DNA of 35,460 nucleotides from JABDII01 sp041576235 (GTDB lineage Bacteria; Gemmatimonadota; Gemmatimonadetes; Gemmatimonadales; GWC2-71-9): NCBI GenBank assembly GCA_041576235.1, contig JBFGLJ010000006.1, forward strand, positions 1 through 35,460. Reading direction: 5' to 3'. This document shows positions 8,113 to 17,243 of this stretch, in pieces. A program made the translations under genes and the position numbers. The notes beneath the pieces were generated by a model, which saw only the letters and a program-made list of their open reading frames with translations, had not been told where the DNA came from and made no database searches. Each line of letters opens with the position of its first letter. Position 1 is the stretch's first letter.

Positions 8113-10691
8113 TCCTCGACCTGTCGTTTGAGTTCCGCGAGTCGGTTCAACGCCTCGAGCGGCGTCAGTGCATCCAGCTCCAACTCGCGGAGCACGCGGA
8201 GGGACGGATGCGTCTTCTCCTCGGTGAACAGCGGGAGTTGGCCGGGGTCCGGGTGGCCGGGCGCTGCCCCCGGGAGCATGCGGTGCTCGTGCTCGAGGGC
8301 GCGCAGGACCTCGGTGGCGCGGTCGACGACACCCTTCGGAAGCCCGGCCATCTGCGCCACATGAATGCCATACGAGCGGTTGGTCCCTCCCGGCTCGAGG
8401 CGATGAAGAAAAACCACCCGGTCGGCTGCCTCTCGCACCGCCACGTTCCAGTTGTGCGCGTGCTCGAGTTCCTCGGGGAGTTGCATCAGCTCATGATAGT
8501 GGGTCGCGAACATCGTCTTGCATCCCAATACTTCGTGGACATATTCGGTTACCGCCCAGGCGATCGCCACGCCGTCGTAGGTAGAGGTCCCTCGGCCAAT
8601 CTCATCGAGGAGCACGAGACTCTGCGGGGTGGCATTGTGCAAAATGGCGCTCGTCTCGCTCATCTCCACCATGAACGTCGATTGCCCCTGGGCGAGGTTA
8701 TCGCTGGCCCCGACCCGGGTAAACAACCGATCGACGACGCCAATCGTGGCGGCACTCGCCGGCACAAATGACCCCATCTGGGCCAGGACGACGATGACAC
8801 CGATCTGCCGCAACATCGTTGACTTGCCCGCCATGTTCGGCCCCGTCACGAGCAGCACCCGCGCGGACGGGGTGAAATCGACGTCATTCGGAATGAAGTC
8901 TTCTCGGGCCATCATCTGCTCGAGGACAGGATGGCGGCTCTTTCGCAGCGACAGGTCGAATCCATCCGTCATTCGTGGCCGGGTGTAGCGATGGTGGACC
9001 GCCAGGTCGGCCAGCCCGGCCCACACGTCGAGGTGGGCCAGGGCGCGTGCCGTGGTCTGAAGACGTTCCGATGCTTGCCCGGCACCCGTCCGCAACCGAC
9101 CGAACAGCTCCGCCTCCCGTTGCCCAATGCGGTCTTCCGCTCCGAGGACCTTGGCCTCGTACTCCTTGAGTTCGGGGGTCACGTACCGCTCGGCGTTCGC
9201 CAAGGTCTGACGGCGCTCGTACTGTGCGGGTACGCGGGCGGTGTGCACGCGGGTGACCTCGAGGTAGTACCCGAACACCTTGTTGAACCCGACTTTCAGG
9301 GTTGGGATGCCCGTGCGTTCGCGCTCCCGGGCCTGGAGTTGCGCGATGTAGCTCTTCCCGCCATCCCGCAGGACTCGCGCCTCATCGAGCTCGCCATCGA
9401 ACCCGGGTCTGATGACCGCCCCGTCGGCGAGAGTTGCCGGCAGGTCATCGACGAGCCCGCGGTGCAGTTCCTCGGCCAGGTCGCCCAGGAGATCGAACTC
9501 GCTCTCGAGGGCGTGCAACGCCCGGCTCGTGTCGGCGCCCGACACGGTGCGCAGCGCCTCCAGCACATCGGGTAACCGGCGGCAGGAGTCCCGGAGGGCC
9601 CCCATTTCTCGTGGGGTTGCGCGGCCCGAGGCCGCCCGGCCGGCAAGGCGCTCGAGGTCCCTCACGCCCTCGAGCGATTCCCGGATGCGAGCGCGTCCAG
9701 GCTCATCGCTGGCGAGGGTGTCGACGGCATCGAGACGATCTTCGATCGCAGCCGGATCGCTCAAGGGCGAGAGCACCCAGCGTCTGAGAAGGCGGCTTCC
9801 CATCGGGGTGAGGGTGCGATCGATCACCTCCAACAGGGTCACACCCCGAGCGCCCGCGCGCAGAGGCTCAACGAGTTCCAGGTTACGGCGTGTCATCTCG
9901 TCGATCCACAGATGCCGGGCACTCCGGCGGAGGGCCGGGCGGGTGAGGTGCGGGACACCGGCGGGCTGGAGTTCCGTCAAATACCGTAGCAGGGCGCCGG
10001 CCGCGCCGATTGCCGGCGTGTCGGCATCACCGAGCCCCAGCCCATCCAGCGACGCGAGGTCGAAACGGCGACACAGGTCCTCGCGCCCCATGTCGGGATC
10101 GAATTCCCAGGCTTCTCGCTCGGTCCGCATGACGTCCCCGGCCACCGAGACAGGCCGCCCGGTGGGGATAACGAGCTCGGAAGGAGCGAACCGCCCGAGC
10201 GCTTCCTCGATCCCCTGCGAAGGGACGGTTTCCAGGAGAAATTCTCCCGTACTCAAGTCCACGGCCGCCAGGCCGGCCCGGTCCGCACCGGGCCGAAGCG
10301 CCACGAGAAAATTGTTTCGGTCGCCCGGGACCCACCCGTCATCGAGCACCGCCCCGGGCGTGATGGTCTCGATGACCTCGCGGCGGACGAGCCCCTTGGT
10401 GGGGGTGGGTTCCTCGACCTGCTCGCAGATGGCTACGCGTTGGCCCTGGGCCAAGAGCTGCCTGATGTACTGTGGGGCGGCCTTGGCCGGGACCCCGGCC
10501 AGGGGAATGCCGTCCCCTCGAGAGGTGAGGGCGATGTCGAGCAGCCGGGCGCCGATCTCCGCATCCTCGAAGAACATCTCGTAAAAGTCACCCATGCGAA
10601 AGAACAGGATCGCATCGCGGTGCTGCGACTTGATGCTCTGGTACTGACGCATCAGCGGGGTTCCGGTCCGATCGGCGGTGTGCTTGGTCAC
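8109..10691 (-). CDS. mutS: DNA mismatch repair protein MutS
   Basis: MutS recognises base mismatches and small loops and, with ATP, recruits MutL. The 860-residue protein is full length. Near the N-terminus GDFYE (34-38) contains the Phe that stacks on the mismatch. The connector, lever and clamp domains follow. The ABC ATPase has Walker A TGPNMAGKST at about 618-627, STFMVEMSETSAIL, Walker B LVLLDEIGRGTSTYDG, and FATHYHEL. The start is GTG at 10691, overlapping the upstream SPOR gene stop as GTGA; the longer open frame to 11231 runs antiparallel to family expectations and overlaps SPOR entirely. The partner mutL is not in this window. Confidence 0.97.
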   Translation of the reverse strand: MTKHTADRTGTPLMRQYQSIKSQHRDAILFFRMGDFYEMFFEDAEIGARLLDIALTSRGDGIPLAGVPAKAAPQYIRQLLAQGQRVAICEQVEEPTPTKGLVRREVIETITPGAVLDDGWVPGDRNNFLVALRPGADRAGLAAVDLSTGEFLLETVPSQGIEEALGRFAPSELVIPTGRPVSVAGDVMRTEREAWEFDPDMGREDLCRRFDLASLDGLGLGDADTPAIGAAGALLRYLTELQPAGVPHLTRPALRRSARHLWIDEMTRRNLELVEPLRAGARGVTLLEVIDRTLTPMGSRLLRRWVLSPLSDPAAIEDRLDAVDTLASDEPGRARIRESLEGVRDLERLAGRAASGRATPREMGALRDSCRRLPDVLEALRTVSGADTSRALHALESEFDLLGDLAEELHRGLVDDLPATLADGAVIRPGFDGELDEARVLRDGGKSYIAQLQARERERTGIPTLKVGFNKVFGYYLEVTRVHTARVPAQYERRQTLANAERYVTPELKEYEAKVLGAEDRIGQREAELFGRLRTGAGQASERLQTTARALAHLDVWAGLADLAVHHRYTRPRMTDGFDLSLRKSRHPVLEQMMAREDFIPNDVDFTPSARVLLVTGPNMAGKSTMLRQIGVIVVLAQMGSFVPASAATIGVVDRLFTRVGASDNLAQGQSTFMVEMSETSAILHNATPQSLVLLDEIGRGTSTYDGVAIAWAVTEYVHEVLGCKTMFATHYHELMQLPEELEHAHNWNVAVREAADRVVFLHRLEPGGTNRSYGIHVAQMAGLPKGVVDRATEVLRALEHEHRMLPGAAPGHPDPGQLPLFTEEKTHPSLRVLRELELDALTPLEALNRLAELKRQVEE

Positions 10692-11503
10692 GGGTGCTGA
10701 ACGATGAACGGGTTGCCACCGAACTCGCGTTGCACCCGAGCCGCCGCCCTCTCCGCAGCGGCTCGGTCCGCAAACGCACCCACCCGCACTTTGAGCCACC
10801 CGTTCTCCGGGACGACCCTGACGGCGTATCCGAGGGGCTCGAGGCGATCCTTGGCCGCGGTCGCAGCCGCCTCGGTCCGGGCGGCGAGGGCCTGGACCCA
10901 GTAGGCCTGCCCGGAGGGCACCTTGGGGCTCGGGGAGACCGAATCGGTCGAATCGGCCCGGCACCGGGACCGGTAGTACTGCAGTCGATTCCTGAGTTCG
11001 ACATCGGCCCCGACACCGTCGAGTCCCGTCGCCAGCCATTGGCAGGCGGCGGGTGTGTTCCCGAGATCGAAATAGGCCCGTGCCGCCCAGAGCGCCGCCA
11101 CTGGGAGCAAGGGGCTTCCGGGGTGGTCTTGCCGGATGGCCTCGAGGTTCCGCACCGCCGCTTCCCGATCGTGGGCGGCGTAATCGATTTGGGCGAGCCG
11201 GAGCAAGGCGTCGTCTGCCCAGGGCGACCATGCATACTCGATCGAGACCCGTTGATAGAAGCGTTGCATCTCCTGCGCGGTTCCCGCGATGCTCCCCGCG
11301 GTGTACAGCACCTCGGCATAGAGACTGTCCGTTGGCGGCGTTGCCCTGAGTAAGTGGTCGAGGACAGATCGGGCGGAATCCGAATGCCCCTCGCGAGCCA
11401 TCGCCAAGGCCTCGACCAGGCGCGCATCATCCTGGGCGGTGCACGGCGTGGACACCGCGGCCGCACACAGCAACGTGATCCATCCCACGAGCCCCCGTGT
11501 CAT
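10688..11503 (-). CDS. Exported TPR-like protein with SPOR domain
   Basis: A 271-residue protein with a signal peptide (MTRGLVGWITLLCAAAVSTP, probable cleavage after CTAQ). Residues about 30-175 are Ala-rich helical repeats of TPR type, for example DSARSVLDHLLRA and AVRNLEAIRQDHPGSPL. The C-terminal 195-268 is a SPOR domain (AYWVQALAARTEAAATAAK, WLKVRVGAFADRAAAERAA), which binds denuded peptidoglycan glycans at septa. A periplasmic role at the cell wall is therefore likely. ATG at 11503 overlaps the holA stop as ATGA, and its stop overlaps mutS, so it is translationally tied to two DNA-metabolism genes despite an unrelated role. No specific family name is recognised. Confidence 0.85.
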   Translation of the reverse strand: MTRGLVGWITLLCAAAVSTPCTAQDDARLVEALAMAREGHSDSARSVLDHLLRATPPTDSLYAEVLYTAGSIAGTAQEMQRFYQRVSIEYAWSPWADDALLRLAQIDYAAHDREAAVRNLEAIRQDHPGSPLLPVAALWAARAYFDLGNTPAACQWLATGLDGVGADVELRNRLQYYRSRCRADSTDSVSPSPKVPSGQAYWVQALAARTEAAATAAKDRLEPLGYAVRVVPENGWLKVRVGAFADRAAAERAAARVQREFGGNPFIVQHP

Positions 11504-12552
11504 CCGACCTCCTGCACGACAGGCGCCACCTGGGCTACCAGGTCGCACACGACACCAGCCTCGTCCGACACCCGGGTCGATTTGAGCAGTCGGTCGGCTG
11601 CGAGGGCGGCCTCGAACGCGCTGCCCAGACGCGCGGCGGACCACGTCGGCGCGAGGCGGCTCCAGCGATCGGCTTCCTGCTTCCAGCCGGGGAGGCCGGC
11701 GGGTCTGGCGGCCCGGAGACTCCCGAAGACCGCGCGTCGGAGGACCTGGTTGCGGTCGCCACGATCGAGGTGTTCCCGGGCCAGGGCGATGCCCACGAGG
11801 GCGGTGCCGAGTGCGCTCACCAGCCGTACGCCGGTGACCCCGGGCTGCGCCAGCACGAATGGGAGCAGGGTCAAGGCTCCGGAGGTATCGCCTTCCAGCA
11901 CGGCGTTCCGCCAATCGACCGTCGTCTCGCCGAACCGAACACCGATCAGGTCTTCAATCATGGGTACGGTGACCGGCTTGTCTCCAGCCATTGCCCAGAT
12001 CTTGTTCAATTCGGCCAACAGGCTGGCCAGGTCGCTTCCCACGACGTCCACCAAATGCCCGACCGCCTCGGGTTCGATGGCCATCCCGAGATGCTTGGCG
12101 CGGTACTCCACCCAGCGGCGGGTGCGTTCCGGCGTCAACGGCTCGACGTCGACCGCGTAGGTCAGCGCGGTCAGGTCTGGATCCGGCTTCTCTGCTGCGC
12201 TGCCCTGGACGAGGATCAGCAGCGTCTCGGGCGCGGGATTGTCGAGATAGGTGAGCGCGACCTTTCGGGTCTTGGCTCGGCGCTTCCAGGCTTCGACATC
12301 GCGGACCAGGAGCACGCGCCGTTCGGCCATCATCGGCAAGGCGCGGCACAAGTCGCCGAAGTGTTCGGGTGCCAGGCGTGCTGCGCTGTGGTGGTCGAAG
12401 TTGAAGTCCCGGAGTCCGGGATCGAGGACCTGGTCGAGCAAGGCCGTGATCGCTTCGTCCTTGAGCACATCCTCTGCCCCATAGAAGTAATAGGCCGGCT
12501 TGGGGCCGTCCTTTTTGAGGGTGCGGTAGAAAGCACTGAGCGAGTGGGGCAT
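11500..12552 (-). CDS. holA: DNA polymerase III subunit delta
   Basis: HolA is the clamp-opening wrench subunit of the clamp-loader complex. The 350-residue protein matches the family in length and layout. It has an AAA+-like N-terminal domain (PAYYFYGAEDVLKDEAI), then MMAERRVLLVRDVEAWKR, LLILVQG, a lid region with VGSDLASLLAELNKI, and a C-terminal collar domain containing VLAQPGVTGVRLVSALG and EAALAADRLLKS. The ATG at 12552 aligns with the usual delta N-terminus; an upstream extension to 12594 is not supported. It appears to be the first gene of an eight-gene overlapping operon that runs to about 3437. Confidence 0.93.
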   Translation of the reverse strand: MPHSLSAFYRTLKKDGPKPAYYFYGAEDVLKDEAITALLDQVLDPGLRDFNFDHHSAARLAPEHFGDLCRALPMMAERRVLLVRDVEAWKRRAKTRKVALTYLDNPAPETLLILVQGSAAEKPDPDLTALTYAVDVEPLTPERTRRWVEYRAKHLGMAIEPEAVGHLVDVVGSDLASLLAELNKIWAMAGDKPVTVPMIEDLIGVRFGETTVDWRNAVLEGDTSGALTLLPFVLAQPGVTGVRLVSALGTALVGIALAREHLDRGDRNQVLRRAVFGSLRAARPAGLPGWKQEADRWSRLAPTWSAARLGSAFEAALAADRLLKSTRVSDEAGVVCDLVAQVAPVVQEVG

Positions 12553-12590
12553 AAGCCTGAATCTTACTCCGGCTTCCGGGGTCAAGAAAC

Positions 12591-12603
12591 CCACCCGAGG
12601 TGG
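12591..12603 (-). terminator. Weak terminator-like hairpin downstream of the Nudix gene
   Basis: On the minus strand a 5-bp stem (CCACC/GGTGG, 3-nt loop) is followed by GGTTTCTTG. It sits in the 61-nt gap between the Nudix stop and the holA start and could separate the two operons. The stem is short, so termination efficiency is doubtful. Confidence 0.3.
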
Positions 12604-12613
12604 TTCCGGATCC

Positions 12614-13171
12614 CTAGGCCTTCCTGGCTGGCGGGCCTACGACATGAGCCTCGCAGAAGAGAAGGGTGGTGAGGGTCTTCGCGTCCTGGATACGGCCCCG
12701 CCTGACCCGGGACCGCACCTCAGACCACGGAACGATCTGGAGTTCGATGAGTTCGTCGATATCACGGGACGGAGCGCCGGGGCTGAGCCCGTGAGCGCAG
12801 AAGAGGTGGATGCGCTCATCGGTGAAGCCCGGAGTGGTGTAGATGGCCAGGAGGGGCACGACATGGCTCGCCGTATAGCCGGTTTCCTCCTGCAGCTCGC
12901 GCTGGGCACACTGCGCTGGCGTCTCGCCGCTGTCGAGGCGGCCCGCGGGCACCTCATCGATGTATCCGTCTGCCGCGTGCCGGAATTGCCGGAGAAGAAT
13001 GACGCGGGGGTCGGGAGCGGATGGTGGATCGAGAAACGGAAGAACGGCGGCCGCCCCCGGATGCCTCACCATTTCCAGCTGCCCCGTTGCCCCGTTGGGG
13101 AACCGGACATCGTCGAGATCCAGATTGATCACACGACCCGTGTGCAATCGCCTGGCTGAGAGGAGTGCCAT
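12614..13171 (-). CDS. Nudix hydrolase, ADP-ribose pyrophosphatase type
   Basis: A 185-residue hydrolase of nucleoside diphosphates linked to a moiety X. The Nudix box is complete: GRLDSGETPAQCAQRELQEE followed by TGY fits G-x5-E-x7-R-E-x2-E-E-x-G. The context VILLRQFRHAADGYIDEVPA before the box, and a C-terminal helix, resemble NudF-like ADP-ribose/ADP-sugar pyrophosphatases. Cytosolic, no signal peptide. The start is ATG 13171; the frame stays open upstream, but that extension overlaps the YdcF-like gene and is not homologous. There is a 58-nt gap to that gene. The exact substrate cannot be read from sequence. Confidence 0.9.
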   Translation of the reverse strand: MALLSARRLHTGRVINLDLDDVRFPNGATGQLEMVRHPGAAAVLPFLDPPSAPDPRVILLRQFRHAADGYIDEVPAGRLDSGETPAQCAQRELQEETGYTASHVVPLLAIYTTPGFTDERIHLFCAHGLSPGAPSRDIDELIELQIVPWSEVRSRVRRGRIQDAKTLTTLLFCEAHVVGPPARKA

Positions 13172-13229
13172 CGCGCCATCCCTGGTTCGAGGACGTGACC
13201 GAGCCGGGCCGCGGTGCGGACGTGGGCCT

Positions 13230-13826
13230 CTACCAGCTGCGCACCCAAGCGACGGGAATCTTGAGGGCTTCGCGGGCGAAGTACCCGAGCTCTCGCCGCA
13301 CATTGGCGGAAATGGGGCTCGTCCGCGTCGGAGAACTGAACGCCTCGAGTCCCAGGCGCCGTGCTTCGAGGCGCAAGCGGCCCATATGAAATGGATCGCT
13401 GACGAGCAAGATGGTCTCGAGATTCTCTTCCTTGAGCCACTTCGCGACCGAGCGAATCGAGGCCTCGGTGGAGCGTCCCTCCGGGCGGACCACGAGGGCC
13501 TCACCGGGCACCTGCAGCGACCGCAGGTACCGCTTGCCCACGGCCGCCTCACTGGCGGTATCGCCGCGCCCGATGCCCCCGGTGAGGACGATGAGCGGGG
13601 CCAGCCGGGCATCGTAGAGCGTCCGCGCATGATCGAGCCGGGCTTGGAACACCGGCGAGGGTCGCCCGTCATACTGGGCGGCGCCCAGCACCACGATCGC
13701 ATCGCTCGGCAAGCGGCGATCCTGATGCGCCGCGCCGATCACAAATGCCAAGGAGATTAGATACGCGAGGGCCGCGGCGAGGACGCCGAGGCCCAAGAAG
13801 ACACCGAGAGATCGAATGCCCTTCAC
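13230..13826 (-). CDS. YdcF/DUF218 family membrane-anchored protein
   Basis: A 198-residue protein with one N-terminal membrane segment (about residues 7-30) and a DUF218 domain. Family landmarks are SDAIVVLGAAQYDGRPSPVF, APLIVLTGGIG, EGRSTEASI and LLVSDPFHMGRL. Members include YdcF, which binds S-adenosylmethionine, and SanA/ElyC-type proteins linked to envelope integrity; the domain faces the periplasm when anchored this way. The specific role here is unknown. The start is GTG at 13826. It lies 49 nt downstream of the beta-CASP gene and probably shares its transcript. Confidence 0.85.
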   Translation of the reverse strand: MKGIRSLGVFLGLGVLAAALAYLISLAFVIGAAHQDRRLPSDAIVVLGAAQYDGRPSPVFQARLDHARTLYDARLAPLIVLTGGIGRGDTASEAAVGKRYLRSLQVPGEALVVRPEGRSTEASIRSVAKWLKEENLETILLVSDPFHMGRLRLEARRLGLEAFSSPTRTSPISANVRRELGYFAREALKIPVAWVRSW

Positions 13827-13875
13827 ATCGGAAAGCTACCCGTGGCCGGGAGGCACCTCAAGCGGTGATTCGCCG

Positions 13876-15270
13876 TTACAGATCGAATGCTTGTCCAAGC
13901 CGTGGAACGACGACTTTCTCGACCCCTTCGTCCTTGAGCAGCGTCACCATGGCTTTGGTGGCCTCGTTTTCTCCGTGTACCACGAAGGCCCGGCGAATCG
14001 GACCCCCCAGGCGCCGCACCCACGCCCGGAGCTCGTGCTGATCGGCATGTGCGGAATATCCATTGATGACCTCCACGCCGGCACGAAACTCTATTTCGTC
14101 TCCAAAGACCTTGATCGTGCGCGCCCCTTCGAGGATTCGGCGCCCGAGGGTATGCGCGGCCTGGTAGACCACGAACAGCACCACGTTGCGGTGGTTCCCA
14201 CCGTGATTGGCCAGATGATGGAGAATGCGACCGGCTTCGACCATGCCGGAGGCCGCGATGATGACGGCCGGTCCCGGACGGGAGTTCAGTGCCTTGGACT
14301 CGCTGACATCACGAATGTACTGCACCATCGGCCACTCGAAGAGCCGGGCCGCGTGTTCGACCAGCGGTTCTCGGCGGTCGAAGACTTCGGGATGCAGCCG
14401 GAAAATGTCGGTGGCGTTGACCGCGAGGGGACTGTCGACGAAACACGGAATCTCAGGAATCTTGCCGGCGCGCCACAGGCTATGCAGGGCGTAGACGATC
14501 TCCTGGGTGCGCCCCACGGCGAACGCCGGGATCAAGACCTTCCCGCCGCGGGCCGCTGCGCTTCGCACCACCTCGCCCAGGTGCTGCTCCGCACCGGCCA
14601 CCGATTCGTGGGTCCGGTGGGCGTAGGTCGACTCGATGATCAACGTGTCCACGGGACCGGCGGGCGGCCGGGGATCCCGGATGATCGGCAGCCCGCTCCG
14701 ACCGATGTCACCGGAGAAGACCAGCCGGTGAGGCCGGTCCTCGCTGATGCGTATCGCCACTGAGGCCGAGCCGAGAATATGTCCGGCGTCCGTGAATTCG
14801 AACGTCAGATTCTTGCGCAGGTGCACCGGCCGCTGATACGGGATCCCAATCAAGAGTTCCTGAACAGCAATGGCATCAGCCATGGTGTAGAGCGGCTCGC
14901 TCTCGGGTCCCTTCTTGCCACGACGGGCCAGGTACTCCGCATCCTTCTCTTGGATGTAGGCCGAGTCGGGGAGCATGATGCCGCAGAGATCGTGCGTCGC
15001 GGGCGTGGAATAGATCGGCCCGTGAAAGCCGTGAGTCACCAGCAGTGGCAGGCGTCCCGAGTGATCGATGTGGGCGTGGCTCAACACGATGGCGTCGAGT
15101 CGGCGGGGGTCGAAGGGCAATGCGGCATTGAGCCGGTGGGCCTCCTTCCGCCGGCCTTGGAACAACCCGCCGTCCAGGAGAATGCGCGCCCCGGCGGCTT
15201 CAAGCAGATGCATGGAGCCGGTCACGTGGCCGCCAACGGCACCGTGGAACGTCAAGCGGAACGCGGTCAT
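13876..15270 (-). CDS. MBL-fold beta-CASP ribonuclease (CPSF/Ysh1-like)
   Basis: A 464-residue metallo-beta-lactamase fold protein of the RNA-processing branch. Zinc-site motifs are visible: SHAHIDHSGRLP (motif 2), DAGHILGSA (motif 3) and FSGDIGRSG (motif 4). The beta-CASP insertion starts at IIESTYAHRTHE and contains DSPLAVNATDIFRLHPEVFD and AASGMVEAGRILHHLANHGG. The C-terminal Zn-KH-like region begins INGYSAHADQHEL. The family cleaves or trims RNA as an endonuclease or 5'-exonuclease; a close relative is the bacterial TTHA0252 type. ATG at 15270 overlaps the upp stop as ATGA, so the two are coupled. Cytosolic; no signal peptide. Confidence 0.93.
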   Translation of the reverse strand: MTAFRLTFHGAVGGHVTGSMHLLEAAGARILLDGGLFQGRRKEAHRLNAALPFDPRRLDAIVLSHAHIDHSGRLPLLVTHGFHGPIYSTPATHDLCGIMLPDSAYIQEKDAEYLARRGKKGPESEPLYTMADAIAVQELLIGIPYQRPVHLRKNLTFEFTDAGHILGSASVAIRISEDRPHRLVFSGDIGRSGLPIIRDPRPPAGPVDTLIIESTYAHRTHESVAGAEQHLGEVVRSAAARGGKVLIPAFAVGRTQEIVYALHSLWRAGKIPEIPCFVDSPLAVNATDIFRLHPEVFDRREPLVEHAARLFEWPMVQYIRDVSESKALNSRPGPAVIIAASGMVEAGRILHHLANHGGNHRNVVLFVVYQAAHTLGRRILEGARTIKVFGDEIEFRAGVEVINGYSAHADQHELRAWVRRLGGPIRRAFVVHGENEATKAMVTLLKDEGVEKVVVPRLGQAFDL

Positions 15271-15911
15271 CGGGTGCCGAACAGACGGTCGCCGGCGTCG
15301 CCGAGGCCGGGGAGGATGTACCCGTGCTCGTTGAGCCCGCGGTCGAGAGCCGCGACGAACACCGGCACATCAGGGTGGTCGCGCTCCATGCGCGCCACCC
15401 CGTCGGGTGCCGCCACCAGGGAGAGGAGACGGATGCGACGGGCCCCCGCCTCCTTCAGCTTCGTGACCGCGGCCGACGCGGAGCCTCCGGTGGCGAGCAT
15501 CGGGTCGAGCACGATGAAGTCGCGGTCCTCTCCGCCGGGGGGAACCTTGAAGTAGTAGCTCACGGGTTCGAGGCTCTCGTGATCCCGGTACACCCCGATG
15601 TGGCCAACACGCGCGGACGGGATGAGCTGGGTGATGCCCTCGACCATGCCCAAGCCGGCTCGGAGAATGGGAACCAGCGCCAATTTCTTTCCGGCCACCT
15701 GCCGGCCGGTGGTGGCCTCGAGCGGGGTGACCACATCGACGGCTTCGGTCGGGAGATCCTTGGTCACCTCATAGGCCATGAGCATCGCGATCTCGTTCAC
15801 CAACTGCTTGAAATCCCGGGTACTGCGCCCCTTGGCGCGGAGCAAGGTGAGCTTGTGTTGAATGAGTGGGTGATCGAGGATCGTGAGATTGGTGAAGGAT
15901 GCGGGAGGCAT
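15267..15911 (-). CDS. upp: Uracil phosphoribosyltransferase
   Basis: Converts uracil plus PRPP to UMP in pyrimidine salvage. The 214-residue protein is full length. LTILDHPLIQHKLTLLR at the N-terminus, RQVAGKKLALVPILRAGLGM in the middle, the PRPP-binding FIVLDPMLATGGSA, and the uracil-binding GYILPGLGDAGDRLFGTR at the C-terminus are all diagnostic. The start is ATG 15911. It is the first gene of a coupled pair with the beta-CASP nuclease. Confidence 0.97.
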   Translation of the reverse strand: MPPASFTNLTILDHPLIQHKLTLLRAKGRSTRDFKQLVNEIAMLMAYEVTKDLPTEAVDVVTPLEATTGRQVAGKKLALVPILRAGLGMVEGITQLIPSARVGHIGVYRDHESLEPVSYYFKVPPGGEDRDFIVLDPMLATGGSASAAVTKLKEAGARRIRLLSLVAAPDGVARMERDHPDVPVFVAALDRGLNEHGYILPGLGDAGDRLFGTR

Positions 15912-15931
15912 GGCCCGAAATATGTCACGCG

Positions 15932-15960
15932 CCGCCGCTACCGCAACGCGGGCGCGGCGG
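15932..15960 (-). terminator. GC-rich hairpin between the propeller gene and upp
   Basis: CCGCCGC at 15932-15938 pairs with GCGGCGG at 15954-15960 across a 15-nt loop, in the 81-nt gap between two minus-strand genes. It has no clear T tract, so it may be a weak terminator or chance in GC-rich DNA. Confidence 0.25.
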
Positions 15961-15992
15961 TCCCAGCGCTCCCCCCACCGGCCCGCAGGAGG

Positions 15993-17243
15993 CTACTGGC
16001 TCCAGGCCGGCTCCCGGTCCTCGGTCGGTGAGGTCGTGAGCCGGGTTGCCGGCCCCCCGTCGGCGTCCATCACGTAAATCTCGGGGTTTCCATCTCGCCG
16101 CGACTCGAAGGCGATCCTCGTCCCGTCCGGCGACCACGCCGGCTCGAGATCGATGGCGGGATGATTCGTGAGATTGACGGGATTGGACCCATCGGCGTCC
16201 ATCACGAAGATCTCCGCGTTCCCGGTCCGGTTCGTCTGCCAGGCGATCTTGGTGCCGTCGGGTGACCACCATGGGTCCCGATCGGGTGCCGGATGGTTGC
16301 TGAGGTTCACGGGATTCGACCCGTCGGCGTTCATCACGTAGATCTCCGTGTTCCCAGTGCGATTGGAGGAAAACGCGATCTGGGTGCCGTCGGGCGACCA
16401 GATGGGATCGGCATCGAAGTTGGGATCATTGGTCAGGTTGACGGGGTTCGACCCGTCGGCATTCATCACGTAGATCTCGGCATTCCCATCACGGTTCGTC
16501 TGAAACACGAGCTTGGTCCCGTCCGGTGACCAGGCCACATCCGTATCGCTACCGGGGTCGTTGGTGAGCCGGGTCAAGTCGCCGGAGTTGTTGGCATTGA
16601 TGGTGTAGATCTCATCGTTGCCGTCGCGATTGCTGTAAAACACGATCTTCCGCGAATCGTGCGACCAGGCGGGTTCGGCGTCCCGACCGGGATGGTTGGT
16701 GAGTCGAATCGGATTCGAGCCGTCGATGTCCATGACATACACTTCTGGATTGCCATCGCGGGTCGACGTAAAGACCAACTTCCCGTTGATCGGCGGGGCC
16801 TGGCAAGCCACATCGAACCCCACCGTGGCGACTTGTCCCCCGACCACCGCGACCGCCCGCGGATTCACCCCCTGCACCGCACAGGTCGAGGCCACGTCGC
16901 CCAGCTGTACCTGATATGACCCCGGCGCCAGGTCGGCGAACGTCGCCGTGCCGTTGATCCCGATGCCGCTCGAGGTGCCGCCGCCCAGGTCGACAACGTA
17001 CCCGTCCGGATCCAGGCTAGAGCCCGCGGTGGTCGCGGCCACTTCGATGGATCCGACGCTGGGGGGTGGGGGTGGCGGGGGCGGAGGCGCTGTAAACTGC
17101 TCGCCACACCCACCGACCAGGAGCAACAGGACAGCCACCGTGAATGGGGCGGTCCAGCCTGTGGGACCGATGCCTGAGCCGGGAGACCTGACGTGGGCTG
17201 ATCTGTCCCGGGACTTGGAAATTCTCGTTCTATTCTTGCACAT
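15993..17243 (-). CDS. TolB-like beta-propeller lipoprotein (PD40 repeats)
   Basis: A 416-residue exported protein. A basic N-terminus and a hydrophobic stretch lead to the lipobox LLVGGC (C46), predicting a lipid anchor. A run of nine prolines forms a linker, then a small beta-sandwich (about 65-148, SIEVAATTAGSSLDPDGY) of a type common in Gemmatimonadota surface proteins. Residues 155-416 are six PD40/TolB-like blades of 44 residues, each with an NRDGNxEIYVMxADGSNP core and a WSPDGT turn, enough for one six-bladed propeller. It should act outside the cytoplasm in binding. Some such proteins resemble DPP-IV-type modules, but no catalytic domain is present. The ATG at 17243 has no good ribosome site, so the start is tentative. 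Confidence 0.88.
   Translation of the reverse strand: MCKNRTRISKSRDRSAHVRSPGSGIGPTGWTAPFTVAVLLLLVGGCGEQFTAPPPPPPPPPSVGSIEVAATTAGSSLDPDGYVVDLGGGTSSGIGINGTATFADLAPGSYQVQLGDVASTCAVQGVNPRAVAVVGGQVATVGFDVACQAPPINGKLVFTSTRDGNPEVYVMDIDGSNPIRLTNHPGRDAEPAWSHDSRKIVFYSNRDGNDEIYTINANNSGDLTRLTNDPGSDTDVAWSPDGTKLVFQTNRDGNAEIYVMNADGSNPVNLTNDPNFDADPIWSPDGTQIAFSSNRTGNTEIYVMNADGSNPVNLSNHPAPDRDPWWSPDGTKIAWQTNRTGNAEIFVMDADGSNPVNLTNHPAIDLEPAWSPDGTRIAFESRRDGNPEIYVMDADGGPATRLTTSPTEDREPAWSQ
15996..16781 (-). repeat. Six tandem 132-bp repeats encoding propeller blades
   Basis: The coding repeats have a period of 44 codons. Blades 3 to 6 are the most alike (AEIYVMNADGSNPVNLTN type), while blade 2 is the most divergent (EIYTINANNSGDLTRLTN). 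Similarity is visible at DNA level, suggesting recent duplication or gene conversion within the array. Confidence 0.85.

Noticed and set aside
8109..11231. MutS start extended to 11231 (1040 codons)
   Set aside because: The extra 180 codons overlap the whole SPOR gene and are not homologous; the GTG 10691 with GTGA coupling is the credible start.
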